Origin: CAZGMJ01 sp964526785
GTDB taxonomy: Bacteria > Planctomycetota > Phycisphaerae > Sedimentisphaerales > Anaerobacaceae
NCBI GenBank assembly: GCA_964526785.1
Contig: CAZGMJ010000053.1
Location: 1 to 33,238 of the forward strand
Direction: 5' to 3'
Length of the DNA stretch: 33,238 nt
Within the stretch, counting starts at the first letter, position 1; the number at the start of each line of letters is the position of its first letter. The position numbers and the translations under genes are program-made. Under the pieces are notes generated by a model that was not told the origin of the DNA, ran no database searches, and was given only the letters and a program-made list of their open reading frames with translations. Below, one piece after another: positions 7,987-15,468 of this stretch.

Positions 7987-8808
7987 CTAATCGTCGTTCA
8001 TATACTCGTAGAGCTTAACGAGTGCGTCGCGTCTGATCTGGCGGATTCGCTCTCTGGTCAGACCCATCTTTTTACCGATCTCCTTGAGCGGCATAGGTCG
8101 CCTGCCATCCAGACCATAATGGAGCCTGAGTATTTCGGCTTCGCGGGGATCGATCTCATCGAGGAGAGACAGGACCTTTTCTTTCTCCTCATCTGCAACC
8201 AGCGCATCCTCAGGACGACCGCCGCTGACATCTTCGAGGGTGGCTTCAAGCAGCAGATCGTCATTGGTCTCGTCCCTGCCACCGCTGTCGGTGGTGGAAT
8301 TGAGTATTTCCACGACACGGCTGATGACTTTGGCCTTGCGAAGCGGCAACTTCATTACTTTGGCGACTTCTTCGACCGTCAGGGACCGGCCCACCCTTGC
8401 CTCCAGTTCGGCGGTCGTGTGGCGCCACTGGTTTATGAGGGCAACCATGTACGTCGGAATGTGGACGGGCTGGACATTTTCGAGCATGGCACGCTTGATC
8501 CCCTGCTTGATCCACCAGGCGGCGTACGTGCTGAATCGCGTTCCCCGGTCCGGATCGAAGTAATCAACGGCTTTGATGAGGCCGAGATTGCCCTCCTCGA
8601 TTAAATCGCCCAGCGTCAGACCTTTGCCGGCATAGCGTTTGGCAATGTTGACGACCAGACGCAGATTGCTGCGTACGAGTTGCTCCCTGGCCCAGGGATC
8701 GTTCTCTTCGACCACGAGCCTGCCCAGGACACGCTCCTGCTCAGGAGTCAGAAGCGACGCCTCATCAATCTCCTGCAGGTATTCTTTTATGGTTGCATCA
8801 AATGCGAT
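7987..8808 (-). CDS. RNA polymerase sigma-70 family factor (RpoD/SigA-like), start codon non-canonical
   Basis: Sigma factor without region 1.1. From the proposed start: region 1.2 (FDATIKEYLQEIDEASLL), region 2 (REQLVRSNLRLVVNIAKRY, GLTLGDLIEEGNLGLIKAV), 2.4 (RFSTYAAWWIKQGIKRAML), region 3 (GRSLTVEEVAKVM) and region 4 with the -35-reading helix (LTRERIRQIRRDALVKL). In-frame ATG, GTG or TTG codons are missing between the stop at 8848-8850 and a GTG at 8713-8715. That GTG would remove region 1.2. I therefore set the start at an ATC (8806-8808), which follows GGGAG with a 6-base spacer and yields 273 residues. Alternatives are a frameshift joining the small frame at 8811-8894, or the truncated GTG start. 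The strong region 2.4 and 4.2 match suggests a housekeeping or closely related sigma. Confidence 0.85.
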   Translation of the reverse strand: MAFDATIKEYLQEIDEASLLTPEQERVLGRLVVEENDPWAREQLVRSNLRLVVNIAKRYAGKGLTLGDLIEEGNLGLIKAVDYFDPDRGTRFSTYAAWWIKQGIKRAMLENVQPVHIPTYMVALINQWRHTTAELEARVGRSLTVEEVAKVMKLPLRKAKVISRVVEILNSTTDSGGRDETNDDLLLEATLEDVSGGRPEDALVADEEKEKVLSLLDEIDPREAEILRLHYGLDGRRPMPLKEIGKKMGLTRERIRQIRRDALVKLYEYMNDD

Positions 8809-8810
8809 GA

Positions 8811-8894
8811 TTATCTCCCGCCCGACGCGAACCTCTCGATCCGGGTCTCAGGGCCAAATAGCTGTTTGAGTTCAACCACCTCCTGATGAACAAT
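8811..8894 (-). other. Small frame upstream of the sigma factor, ATT start with strong ribosome site
   Basis: A 27-codon frame begins at an ATT (8892-8894), exactly 8 bases after AGGAGGA (8903-8909), and reads IVHQEVVELKQLFG and onward to a TAA at 8811-8813. That stop lies 2 bases before the proposed ATC start of the sigma gene. A GTG lies at its sixth codon. The codon content looks protein-like. It could be a leader peptide coupled to sigma synthesis, or the true sigma N-terminus separated by a -1 frameshift or sequencing error. Confidence 0.3.
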
Positions 8895-8975
8895 GCGGGC
8901 CTTCCTCCTGAAGCACCTGCTTGAAATATCGGTTGAACAAAAGGGCGGGTTTAGCCGGCCGACCGATTCTGCGCG

Positions 8976-9010
8976 TAAAAAGAAACCGGGGCCTGCACTT
9001 TGACGTGCAG
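8976..9010 (-). terminator. Terminator-like hairpin after the alpha/beta hydrolase
   Basis: CTGCAC (8993-8998) and GTGCAG (9005-9010) form a 6-base stem with a 6-base loop. On the minus strand it is followed by GCCCCGG and then a T-rich run. It lies about 175 bases beyond the hydrolase stop. The rest of 9011-9186 holds no visible gene. Confidence 0.4.
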
Positions 9011-9186
9011 ACGCCGGAAACCATGCCAAGCAGTATCATGCCCGCAATCTCTTGGCCCCTTCAGGCCCTATCGAGCCCACCAGACGCCGATTCGTTAAAC
9101 GCGGCACAATCGGAACGATCGGCAGAAATGGAACCGCATGGACAACACATCGGCCCGACGCTCCTTGCGCCATCGCCGCACGCAAT

Positions 9187-10017
9187 TCATTCAGGCGGGC
9201 CTGACTCCAGGAATGCCAACCATTTGCACCAGGCATTCTCATAGAGTTCGGCGCAGACGAGGAAGGCGTCGTTGTGTCCGCCGGTCAGTTCGACGAACTG
9301 TTTTGGCTCGCCGGCTGCTTCGTAGAGTTGGCGGCCGAATTCGAAGGGCACGACGGTGTCATCCCTGCTGTGCAGAACCAACACGGGAAATTTGACGCGG
9401 CGGATGTGCCCGATGGTATCGTATCGGAACCGGGCGAACCACCGCACGGGCATGTAGGGATAGCAGCGGCGCCCCATATCAACGTACGAGGTGAAACCGC
9501 TTTCGATCACGAGTCCGCGGGCGGGTCGTTCGGCTGCCAGATGTGCCGCGATACTTGCCCCCAGCGACTTGCCGAGAATGATGATTCTGTCGGGCGGGAC
9601 TTTCTTGTGGGATTGCAGCCAGTCGCAGGCGGCTCGCGCATCGGCGTAGGTCCCCTGCTCGCCCGGCTTGCCCTCGCTCTTGCCATAACCTCGATAATCG
9701 AAAACGAAGCAGTTGAGGCCCATCCTGTTGAAGATATCCAGAGCGTCCAGGCGATGAGCGACATTCCCGCCATTGCCATGGCAGAACAGGACGGTGAAAT
9801 GCGCATCCTCGGCCGGCACATACCAGCCATGGAGTTTGACGCCGTCTGCCGCACTGAACGGGACGTCCTCATAATCCAGGCCCAGTTCGCCGGGCGTGTA
9901 GCAAACGTCCCGAATCGGACGAAACACAAACTTCGGCTGCATGAAGAACAACACAAGCGCCCATACGACATATGCAACCAGAGCTATGCTGAGAATATAG
10001 ATGATGGATGTAGTCAC
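9187..10017 (-). CDS. Membrane-anchored alpha/beta hydrolase (BEM46-like)
   Basis: 276 residues with a GTG start at 10015-10017, chosen because GGAAGGA lies 8 bases upstream and because the predicted -10 box overlaps the ATG at 10056. An N-terminal helix (SIIYILSIALVAYVVWALVLFF) anchors the protein; the rest is an alpha/beta hydrolase of the BEM46/YqiA-like group. Visible marks: FCHGNGGN (oxyanion region), FVFDYRGYGKSEG, nucleophile elbow GKSLG (Ser about 151), acid LHSRDD (about 219-220) and LTGGHND (His about 248). The family includes esterases and peptidase-like enzymes with mostly unknown substrates. It is divergent from ispG, with overlapping promoters. If the ATG at 10056 is used instead, the protein is 13 residues longer. 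Confidence 0.85.
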   Translation of the reverse strand: MTTSIIYILSIALVAYVVWALVLFFMQPKFVFRPIRDVCYTPGELGLDYEDVPFSAADGVKLHGWYVPAEDAHFTVLFCHGNGGNVAHRLDALDIFNRMGLNCFVFDYRGYGKSEGKPGEQGTYADARAACDWLQSHKKVPPDRIIILGKSLGASIAAHLAAERPARGLVIESGFTSYVDMGRRCYPYMPVRWFARFRYDTIGHIRRVKFPVLVLHSRDDTVVPFEFGRQLYEAAGEPKQFVELTGGHNDAFLVCAELYENAWCKWLAFLESGPPE

Positions 10018-10054
10018 GAAGTAGATCCTTCCAAACTGCCAGACTGCCACGTAC

Positions 10055-10083
10055 ATTTTAGTTTGCCGTCGTTCTTTGGACAA
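10055..10083 (-). promoter_or_regulatory. Promoter for the alpha/beta hydrolase, interleaved with the ispG promoter
   Basis: On the minus strand TTGTCC (10078-10083) and TAAAAT (10055-10060) are 17 bases apart. Transcription would start near 10048 and give a 31-base leader before the GTG at 10017 with its GGAAGGA site. Confidence 0.45.
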
Positions 10084-10091
10084 GCTACAAT
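10063..10091 (+). promoter_or_regulatory. ispG promoter, predicted leaderless
   Basis: TTGCCG (10063-10068) and TACAAT (10086-10091) are 17 bases apart. Counting from the -10 box, +1 falls on or next to the A of the ispG ATG at 10098. This fits the absence of any ribosome site there. Confidence 0.5.
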
Positions 10092-10097
10092 CCGCCT

Positions 10098-11168
10098 ATG
10101 GCTTCAACAGACATCAAGCGAAGACAAACGGCAACCGTTCACGTCGGCCCGGCAGCAATGGGCGGATCGGCCCCGATTCTGGTTCAGTCGATGACGAAGG
10201 TCCCGACGACAGACGTTCCGCGCTGCGTACGGCAGATCAAGCGCCTGGTCAGGGCCGGCTGCGATTTGGTGCGGATTGCGGTTCCGCGGAAGGCCGACAC
10301 CGAGGCTTTTGCGCAAATCGTGCAGAAGGTCGATGTGCCGTTGATAGCGGACGTGCACTTTCGTCCGGCGAGGGCTATTGAGGCCATTGAAGCGGGTGCG
10401 GCCAAGATCCGGCTCAATCCGGGCAACATCAAGGACAAGAATGGCATAAGCCGAATCATCGACGCAGCCAGGATGCACGGCACGGCGATTCGAATCGGCG
10501 TCAACGAGGCCAGCATCAAGGACCCGCAGAATATGCAGATAGCGGACGATCGGCGGGTGGGGCTGATGCTGCGGGAGATGAAGCGATACGTGCGTCTTTT
10601 CGATCGCCGGGGTTTTACAGATATAGTCCTCAGCGCCAAGAGCAGCGATACATGGCGGACCATTGAGGTCAACCGGCGGATTGCGGAGACGTTCGCCTAT
10701 CCGATGCATCTGGGACTTACGCACGCGGGGCTGCCACAGGATGCACTGGTTCGGTCGGCGGTCGCTCTCGGGACGCTATTGGCCGAAGGCATCGGTGACA
10801 CTATCCGCGTCAGCGTGGCAGGCGATCCGGCCGCAGAGGTCGAAATTGGCATCGAGATACTCACGGCGCTGGGACTCCGGGAACATCGACGGCCGGAGTT
10901 GATCGTTTGTCCGACATGCGGTCGCGCCGAGGTGGACGTGATTTCACTGGCGCGCAAAGTACGCCGGGCTTTGGGGCCAATGGAGAGCCGTCTGCGCATA
11001 GCCGTGATGGGGTGCGTAGTCAACGGGCCTGGCGAGGCGGCAGATGCAGACGTGGCTTTGTGTGCGGGAAAGGACAAGGCTTTCATCTACAAACACGGGC
11101 GAAAGATGCGAAGCGTACCGGCTCAGGACGCCGTGAGTGCTTTGCTGGAGGTTTTGCGGACGCTGTGA
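10098..11168 (+). CDS. ispG: 4-hydroxy-3-methylbut-2-en-1-yl diphosphate synthase
   Basis: 356 residues; an iron-sulfur enzyme that converts MEcPP to HMBPP, the penultimate step of the MEP isoprenoid pathway. The TIM barrel runs from the N-terminus (ILVQSMTKVPTTDV, GCDLVRIAVP, LIADVHFRP, KIRLNPGNI, IRIGVNEASI). The C-terminal [4Fe-4S] domain has all three expected cysteines: CPTCGR (Cys271, Cys274) and GCVVNGPGEAADAD (Cys306), plus the conserved Glu of PGE. This is the short bacterial form without the extra domain found in plants and some bacteria. The ATG at 10098 lacks a ribosome site and probably starts a leaderless mRNA. IspH, the next enzyme, is encoded about 10 kb away on the other strand. 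Confidence 0.96.
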   Translation: MASTDIKRRQTATVHVGPAAMGGSAPILVQSMTKVPTTDVPRCVRQIKRLVRAGCDLVRIAVPRKADTEAFAQIVQKVDVPLIADVHFRPARAIEAIEAGAAKIRLNPGNIKDKNGISRIIDAARMHGTAIRIGVNEASIKDPQNMQIADDRRVGLMLREMKRYVRLFDRRGFTDIVLSAKSSDTWRTIEVNRRIAETFAYPMHLGLTHAGLPQDALVRSAVALGTLLAEGIGDTIRVSVAGDPAAEVEIGIEILTALGLREHRRPELIVCPTCGRAEVDVISLARKVRRALGPMESRLRIAVMGCVVNGPGEAADADVALCAGKDKAFIYKHGRKMRSVPAQDAVSALLEVLRTL

Positions 11169-11195
11169 TCGCGAGCATGTCGGCGGCGACGGTGT

Positions 11196-11224
11196 TTGAC
11201 GGAGGGTCCGGGCTATGGTAGACT
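11196..11224 (+). promoter_or_regulatory. Promoter for the small membrane protein gene
   Basis: TTGACG (11196-11201) and TAGACT (11219-11224) are 17 bases apart. Predicted +1 is near 11231, giving a 41-base leader. The in-frame start at 11215 lies inside this promoter, supporting the start at 11272. Confidence 0.55.
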
Positions 11225-11271
11225 CTCGCCCGCACGATCCACAGACCGGAGCATTATTAGAGGTACGGCCT

Positions 11272-11943
11272 ATGCACTCACAGTCGACCAAGACGCTGGT
11301 GACCAGATTCATGGTGGTCGTTCTGTTCAGCATTGCCTTTGCGTACATCGAGTCGGCGGTTGTGGTATATCTGCGTTTGATTATGCATCCGACGGGTTTT
11401 GATTTCCCACTGAACAGCATCAGCGTGACCGATCCGATTCTGCGGCCGGTCCTGCTGCCCGAAATCGGGCGAGAAGCAGCCACACTCGTTCTGATTTTCA
11501 CGGGCGCGTGGCTGGCCGGGGCAAATACTCCACAGCGAATCGCATATTTTCTGACCATCTTCGCGGTGTGGGACATCTTCTATTATGTCTGGCTGCACGT
11601 GCTCATCGGCTGGCCCGCATCGGTGATGGACTGGGACATTCTGTTTTTGATTCCGACGACGTGGGCATCGGCGGTGCTGTATCCGGTGCTGGTGGCGTGT
11701 ATGATGCTCGTGTTTGCGGTGGTCGTTTTGTGGCGCGACCACGCAGGCAGACCGATACGTCCGACGGCTATGGATCAGTTGATGCTTGTCGCGGCTGCGG
11801 TTGTGTTGATATTCTCGTTTACCACCGCCGGACCTTACGTGACGCAGCCCGGCTATGCATCGCATTTCCACTGGCCGATTTTCGCGGCGGGTCTGGTGCT
11901 GGCGATTCTGGCATTCGCAAGATGTCTACTGCGACAAGCGTAG
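11272..11943 (+). CDS. Integral membrane protein of unknown function
   Basis: 223 residues. The ATG at 11272 has AGAGG 8 bases upstream and follows the predicted promoter. About six hydrophobic helices are visible, starting with MVVVLFSIAFAYIESAVVVYL and including ATLVLIFTGAWLA, FLTIFAVWDIFYYVWLHVLIGW, AVLYPVLVACMMLVFAVVVLW, LMLVAAAVVLIFSF and FAAGLVLAILAFA. Short conserved-looking polar stretches (AYIESAVVVYLR, WDIFYYVWLH, DWDILFLIP) contain acidic and aromatic residues within or near the membrane, which could form a functional site. No family name comes to mind. It ends 9 bases before the oppositely oriented PIN-TRAM gene, with no terminator visible between them. Confidence 0.75.
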   Translation: MHSQSTKTLVTRFMVVVLFSIAFAYIESAVVVYLRLIMHPTGFDFPLNSISVTDPILRPVLLPEIGREAATLVLIFTGAWLAGANTPQRIAYFLTIFAVWDIFYYVWLHVLIGWPASVMDWDILFLIPTTWASAVLYPVLVACMMLVFAVVVLWRDHAGRPIRPTAMDQLMLVAAAVVLIFSFTTAGPYVTQPGYASHFHWPIFAAGLVLAILAFARCLLRQA

Positions 11944-11952
11944 CGTCTGCGA

Positions 11953-13065
11953 CTACCGGTTTGTCCTGGCGGCCTTTCTGCCGTGCGGGCGACGGGAGGG
12001 CTGGGAGGACCCCGTGTCGTTCTGGGCAAAGGCTTCGAACTTGCCGAAGATCATTTTTCCGGCGGAGGTCTGGAGCGAACTGGTAATGCTGATATGGACC
12101 GCCCTGCCGATCTTGTCGCGTGCGCCTTCGACCACGACCATGGTGCCGTCTTCGAGATACCCGATGCCCTGATCTGATTCTTCGCCCGGCTTGATGATCT
12201 TGACTTCCATGGTCTCGCCCGGAATCGCCACGACCTTCATCGAATTGGCAAGGTCGTTTAGATTGAGTACATCCACCTCGCGGACTCGGGCGACCTTGGT
12301 GAGATTGTAGTCGGTCGTTACAAGACGGCCGTTGCAGGCCTTGCTGAATACGGTAATCTTCTGATCGACCCCCTTGGCCTCTTCGATTTCGGGATAGACG
12401 GTATCGTCGATGGCGATGTCGATGACGGTGCTTTCCTGCATTTTGTTGAGAATATCCAGGCCGCGTCTGCCGCGATTCCGCTTGAGACGGTCGGCGGAGT
12501 CCGAGATCAGCTGCAGTTCGTTCAGAACAAACCGCGGCACCAGCAGCGGCGCATCGAAGAGCTTGCTCTGGCAGAGATCGACAATGCGACCGTCGATGAT
12601 AGCCGAGGTGTCGAGAACCAGCGGGCGCGCTCCTTTGGTTTGCTTGGTGAATTCGGTGTATGGGATCACGAAGCGAAAATCGTCCTTCGTTCGTACTACG
12701 ACACTGATCGTCAAGAAACAGATACAAACGCCCATCATCCACTTGATAGCGGCAACGGCCTGTTCGTCCAGATCAATCGCATAGGACTGCTGGATCAGGT
12801 CCACAACCGTTGCCAGTGCTCCGCTAATGAGCATACCGACCACCAGCCCGAAGAACACGCCCGCCAGCGCGCCGAGTTTGCTCTTGGGGGTCAGAACGTC
12901 CAGCAGGAACACAAATATGGCCATGCCAAAACCGCTTATCACGAGCGCCCAGAAGTTGGTTCCTTTGATGCCTTCTTCCCCGACGGCGCCTTCGGAACTG
13001 ACGCTCACAACGAGCACACCTACGATAACGACCACAAATACGAGTCGTAATGCCCATAGTAACAT
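11953..13065 (-). CDS. PIN and TRAM domain integral membrane protein (YacL-like)
   Basis: 370 residues. Start at 13065 with GGAGGT about 8 bases upstream. Residues 1-125 hold four membrane segments (WALRLVFVVVIVGVLVV, WALVISGFGMAIFVFLL, LAGVFFGLVVGMLISGAL, WMMGVCICFLTISVVV). A PIN nuclease domain follows at about 145-275 with its acidic residues: LVLDTSAIIDGR (Asp152), FVLNELQ (Glu183) and VTTDYNLTKVA (Asp252). A TRAM RNA-binding domain is at about 281-340 (GETMEVKIIKPGEESDQGIGYLEDGTMVVVEGA). This matches the YacL/TRAM-PIN family found in many Gram-positives and planctomycetes, thought to bind or cut RNA at the membrane; a precise role is not established. The tail is basic (SRRPHGRKAARTNR), which could contact RNA. 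Confidence 0.9.
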   Translation of the reverse strand: MLLWALRLVFVVVIVGVLVVSVSSEGAVGEEGIKGTNFWALVISGFGMAIFVFLLDVLTPKSKLGALAGVFFGLVVGMLISGALATVVDLIQQSYAIDLDEQAVAAIKWMMGVCICFLTISVVVRTKDDFRFVIPYTEFTKQTKGARPLVLDTSAIIDGRIVDLCQSKLFDAPLLVPRFVLNELQLISDSADRLKRNRGRRGLDILNKMQESTVIDIAIDDTVYPEIEEAKGVDQKITVFSKACNGRLVTTDYNLTKVARVREVDVLNLNDLANSMKVVAIPGETMEVKIIKPGEESDQGIGYLEDGTMVVVEGARDKIGRAVHISITSSLQTSAGKMIFGKFEAFAQNDTGSSQPSRRPHGRKAARTNR

Positions 13066-13120
13066 TGCTATGACCTCCAGATAATTGCGCAGAACTGCCG
13101 TATGAATATATATCGGCCCG

Positions 13121-13149
13121 ATTATACCGCGATGACAGGATGCGGGCAA
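13121..13149 (-). promoter_or_regulatory. Promoter for the PIN-TRAM gene
   Basis: On the minus strand TTGCCC (13144-13149) and a perfect TATAAT (13121-13126) are 17 bases apart. Predicted +1 is near 13114, about 49 bases before the ATG. Confidence 0.5.
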
Positions 13150-13277
13150 TCATTTCGCACCGCCGCCTCAATCTTCAGGGCGAGGTCCGATAAGCAGCGA
13201 TTAAGTGGAATAGTGCGGATTCCTCGTCGTTGTCTGCCGGAGGTTCGATCTTCCCGGGATGGCTTATGTCTGCGCAT

Positions 13278-13310
13278 AAGAAACGGGGCCCGGACAAGTC
13301 CAGGCCCCGT
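13278..13310 (-). terminator. Terminator of the single-gene PEP-CTERM unit
   Basis: On the minus strand ACGGGGCCTGGA pairs with TCCGGGCCCCGT around a 4-base loop (stem within 13283-13310), followed by TTTCTTATG. The same hairpin, and the 33 bases between it and the stop codon, recur after the three-gene unit at 15406-15436. Confidence 0.8.
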
Positions 13311-13343
13311 GATGGTGCAAGATCAAGCTGTGGCCTATGGCCG

Positions 13344-14723
13344 TTAGCTTCTTCTGCGCCGGATCAGTGCCAGTCCACCGAGACCGAGCAACGCAATGGT
13401 TGCAGGCTCGGGAACGAATACCGGCGAACCGCCGTTGGCTACGTCGCCGAGCAGGATGCGGGTGCCGTCTGCCAGAACTTCATGCAGTTCCAGAGCACCG
13501 CCACCACTGCCTTCGAGCGAGCGTGCACGGAGGCTGTACCAGCCGTCGGCTTCGACGGTGAACAGGAAGTCCACGTTCGAGGTGCCTTTCCACTCAGCCG
13601 CTCTTCCAACTTCAACGCCGCCGATCTCAATGATCGTACCGTCGTCGCTGTTGGCGCCTATGATGTGGGCGCCCGCGGTCAAGAAAATGCATGCATCGAC
13701 CTGGGTAGCGAAGCTGTCGTCGTCATCGCCGGCAGCCGGATCCGCCGTGGGAGACTCGAACGGATCAATGCCCGGGTAACTTTCGTCGGCATAACCGTTT
13801 TCTTCGCTGAACGCACCGCGTCCGCCGGTGTCATGCAGGTTCACGAACTCGCTGATGCGCGTGCCTTCGGAACCGGGGACAGCCGGAAGACCGTTGAGCA
13901 TACCGGTATCCAGGAATTCGTTCATCGCGTCATAACCCCAACCTTCGGAAACGAGCGGGGCGCCTGAGCGAATCTTGAATCCCGGGATTTCGCTGCACTG
14001 CTCGGCCAGAGCCGTATCGGCACCGACACTTGTCAGTTCGGCGACCAGTTCCGGACTCGAGCTGTACTGGACGTCGTAGGCTTTGACCTGGCCGGCCCAG
14101 TTGTTGTCATGCGACGTCAGAACAACGCCTGCGCCGATTTGATCGGGCAGATTTGTGGGCAGTTCGATGCCCATGGACTCCCAGCCGGAACCGTAGTCCA
14201 CCAGGCCCTCGACGACCGTGTAGTCACCCAGACTGACTCTCTGGACGCCCAGTTTCACGAAGTCGTCGACGGAAACCTCGGTATTCGTGCCGGCACCAGC
14301 GCCCTGGCTCGCTCGCCTCTGGAAGGCGACGAGGTCGCGGTCCCTGCGGGTGATGGTCTGGTAGCTGACGGCATCGCCATCCGCTCCCAGATCGCGGAGC
14401 ATGACACCGAACTTCGTCCACGTGTTGTTGCCTACTACCAGATCGAAGCTCGACGAGATACGTACGTCTCCGCTGAGCTCTCTGTAGGCGAAGTGGAACT
14501 GGTCGGCCGTGCCCCAGATGTCGCCACCGCCGCCGGTCAAGAGGTACTCTTCGGTCAGCGTGTCGAGACCGTTACCCGTTCTCGATCCGCTGATGACCGT
14601 CGAGCCGATGGCCTTGGGATTGCCGATGTCCATCGCGTTATCAAAAACGCCGATGGGTTCAGCCAGAACCGGAGCTCCCATTACCAGCAAGGCGGCTGAT
14701 AATGCTAACAATCGTTCAAACAT
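13344..14723 (-). CDS. DUF1349-like/PA14-like PEP-CTERM surface protein, copy A
   Basis: 459 residues. Start at 14723 with a strong GAGGAGGA site. Order of parts: signal peptide (LLALSAALLVMGAPVLA, about 5-21); a laminin-G-like/DUF1349-type domain at about 25-225 (DIWGTADQFHFAYRELSGDVRI, WTKFGVMLRD); a linker at about 230-330; a PA14-like beta domain at about 335-430 (CIFLTAGAHIIGANSDDGTIIEIGGVEV, FLFTVEADGWYSLRARSLEG); and a PEP-CTERM tag (FVPEPATIALLGLGGLALIRRRRS). PA14-like and laminin-like folds often bind sugars, so a role in the extracellular matrix is plausible, but no binding residues can be assigned. It is a close paralogue of the gene at 16769-18163. The DNA of its tag matches the last gene of the neighbouring operon more than its own paralogue, which points to recombination within the tag. 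Confidence 0.88.
   Translation of the reverse strand: MFERLLALSAALLVMGAPVLAEPIGVFDNAMDIGNPKAIGSTVISGSRTGNGLDTLTEEYLLTGGGGDIWGTADQFHFAYRELSGDVRISSSFDLVVGNNTWTKFGVMLRDLGADGDAVSYQTITRRDRDLVAFQRRASQGAGAGTNTEVSVDDFVKLGVQRVSLGDYTVVEGLVDYGSGWESMGIELPTNLPDQIGAGVVLTSHDNNWAGQVKAYDVQYSSSPELVAELTSVGADTALAEQCSEIPGFKIRSGAPLVSEGWGYDAMNEFLDTGMLNGLPAVPGSEGTRISEFVNLHDTGGRGAFSEENGYADESYPGIDPFESPTADPAAGDDDDSFATQVDACIFLTAGAHIIGANSDDGTIIEIGGVEVGRAAEWKGTSNVDFLFTVEADGWYSLRARSLEGSGGGALELHEVLADGTRILLGDVANGGSPVFVPEPATIALLGLGGLALIRRRRS
13792..14049. repeat. 258-base perfect repeat, copy in PEP-CTERM A
   Basis: Identical base for base to 17220-17477 by manual comparison. Both flanks carry scattered, mainly synonymous differences. 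This pattern suggests recent gene conversion between the two paralogues. Confidence 0.8.
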
Positions 14724-15066
14724 AATAGTCCTCCTCGATACAACTGCAAGGATTCACTGCTTCAGCAACGAGCTAAAGCAACACGTTGTTGTTCTCGCCG
14801 GCAATGCGCGCTCCTCGCGCCGCGCCGATCCTGAACAACATTCAACAAAACACAAAGAATCTTCACCAAACCCTGTGCTTGCTTGTAACTTGTCTGTGTA
14901 GTCGAACCAACCCGCGTTCGGGCGGATCATTGGTGGAGAGTAGAAATGCGTACGAATCGGGGGCTTCATGTTATCCCGATTCCATAATACTTCTAATACT
15001 TCTCACCAACCCCATTTCGGCAGGCGCCAACCATGGTTCACACTACCTCAATAACGACTTGCCATT
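14724..15066 (-). promoter_or_regulatory. Long conserved 5' leader of PEP-CTERM copy A
   Basis: About 343 bases between predicted +1 and the ATG. The 160 bases nearest the gene are highly similar to the leader of copy B (18164-18330), and a second conserved patch lies near the promoter. In RNA sense a GCGCG-AGGAG-CGCGC hairpin holds a ribosome-site-like loop, and a GCTT...AAGC stem precedes the true site. No known riboswitch was recognised. Confidence 0.5.
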
Positions 15067-15072
15067 TACCCA

Positions 15073-15102
15073 CTTATACCAAACCACCCATATTGATGTC
15101 AA
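15073..15102 (-). promoter_or_regulatory. Strong promoter of PEP-CTERM copy A
   Basis: On the minus strand a perfect TTGACA (15097-15102) and TATAAG (15073-15078) are 18 bases apart. The spacer resembles that of the copy B promoter (both end in TTTTGG or TTTGG just before the -10 box). Confidence 0.75.
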
Positions 15103-15405
15103 GCGATTAGTACACATAAAGGAGCATTTTCGGTAATAAGATTGTTAAAAACATATAAACAATCCTTAACAAAAGCCGTGATCGGTCCGGGCGGGGAAAA
15201 ACAGCGAGACGTCGAGAGCCGTCGAAGACTCTCGGTTGGCGGCCGTCGGTGCGGAGGCGGGATGTGATCGTTATGCTATGCCCCGGCCGACGCGCCGCCG
15301 ATTATCCCTGAACAGTGACGAACGACCGGGATTTGTTCCTGCCGGAAAGGAGCGGAGTTGGCGGGCATATTATGTTCAGGGAGGATGCGATCTGGCTCAG
15401 CGCAT
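15103..15405. other. Intergenic region between the two PEP-CTERM units
   Basis: No gene is visible. It holds an AT-rich stretch at about 15110-15175 and a small CGAGAG...CTCTCG hairpin near 15217-15233. It shows no similarity to the region upstream of copy B beyond the promoter. Confidence 0.5.
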
Positions 15406-15436
15406 AAAAACGGGGCCCGGAATATCCAGGCCCCGT
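15406..15436 (-). terminator. Terminator of the three-gene PEP-CTERM operon
   Basis: On the minus strand CGGGGCCTGG pairs with CCGGGCCCCG around ATATT (15411-15435, one T-G wobble), followed by TTTTT. It is homologous to the hairpin at 13278-13310. Confidence 0.85.
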
Positions 15437-15468
15437 ACTGATGCAAATAAAGCTACGGCCTATGGGCG

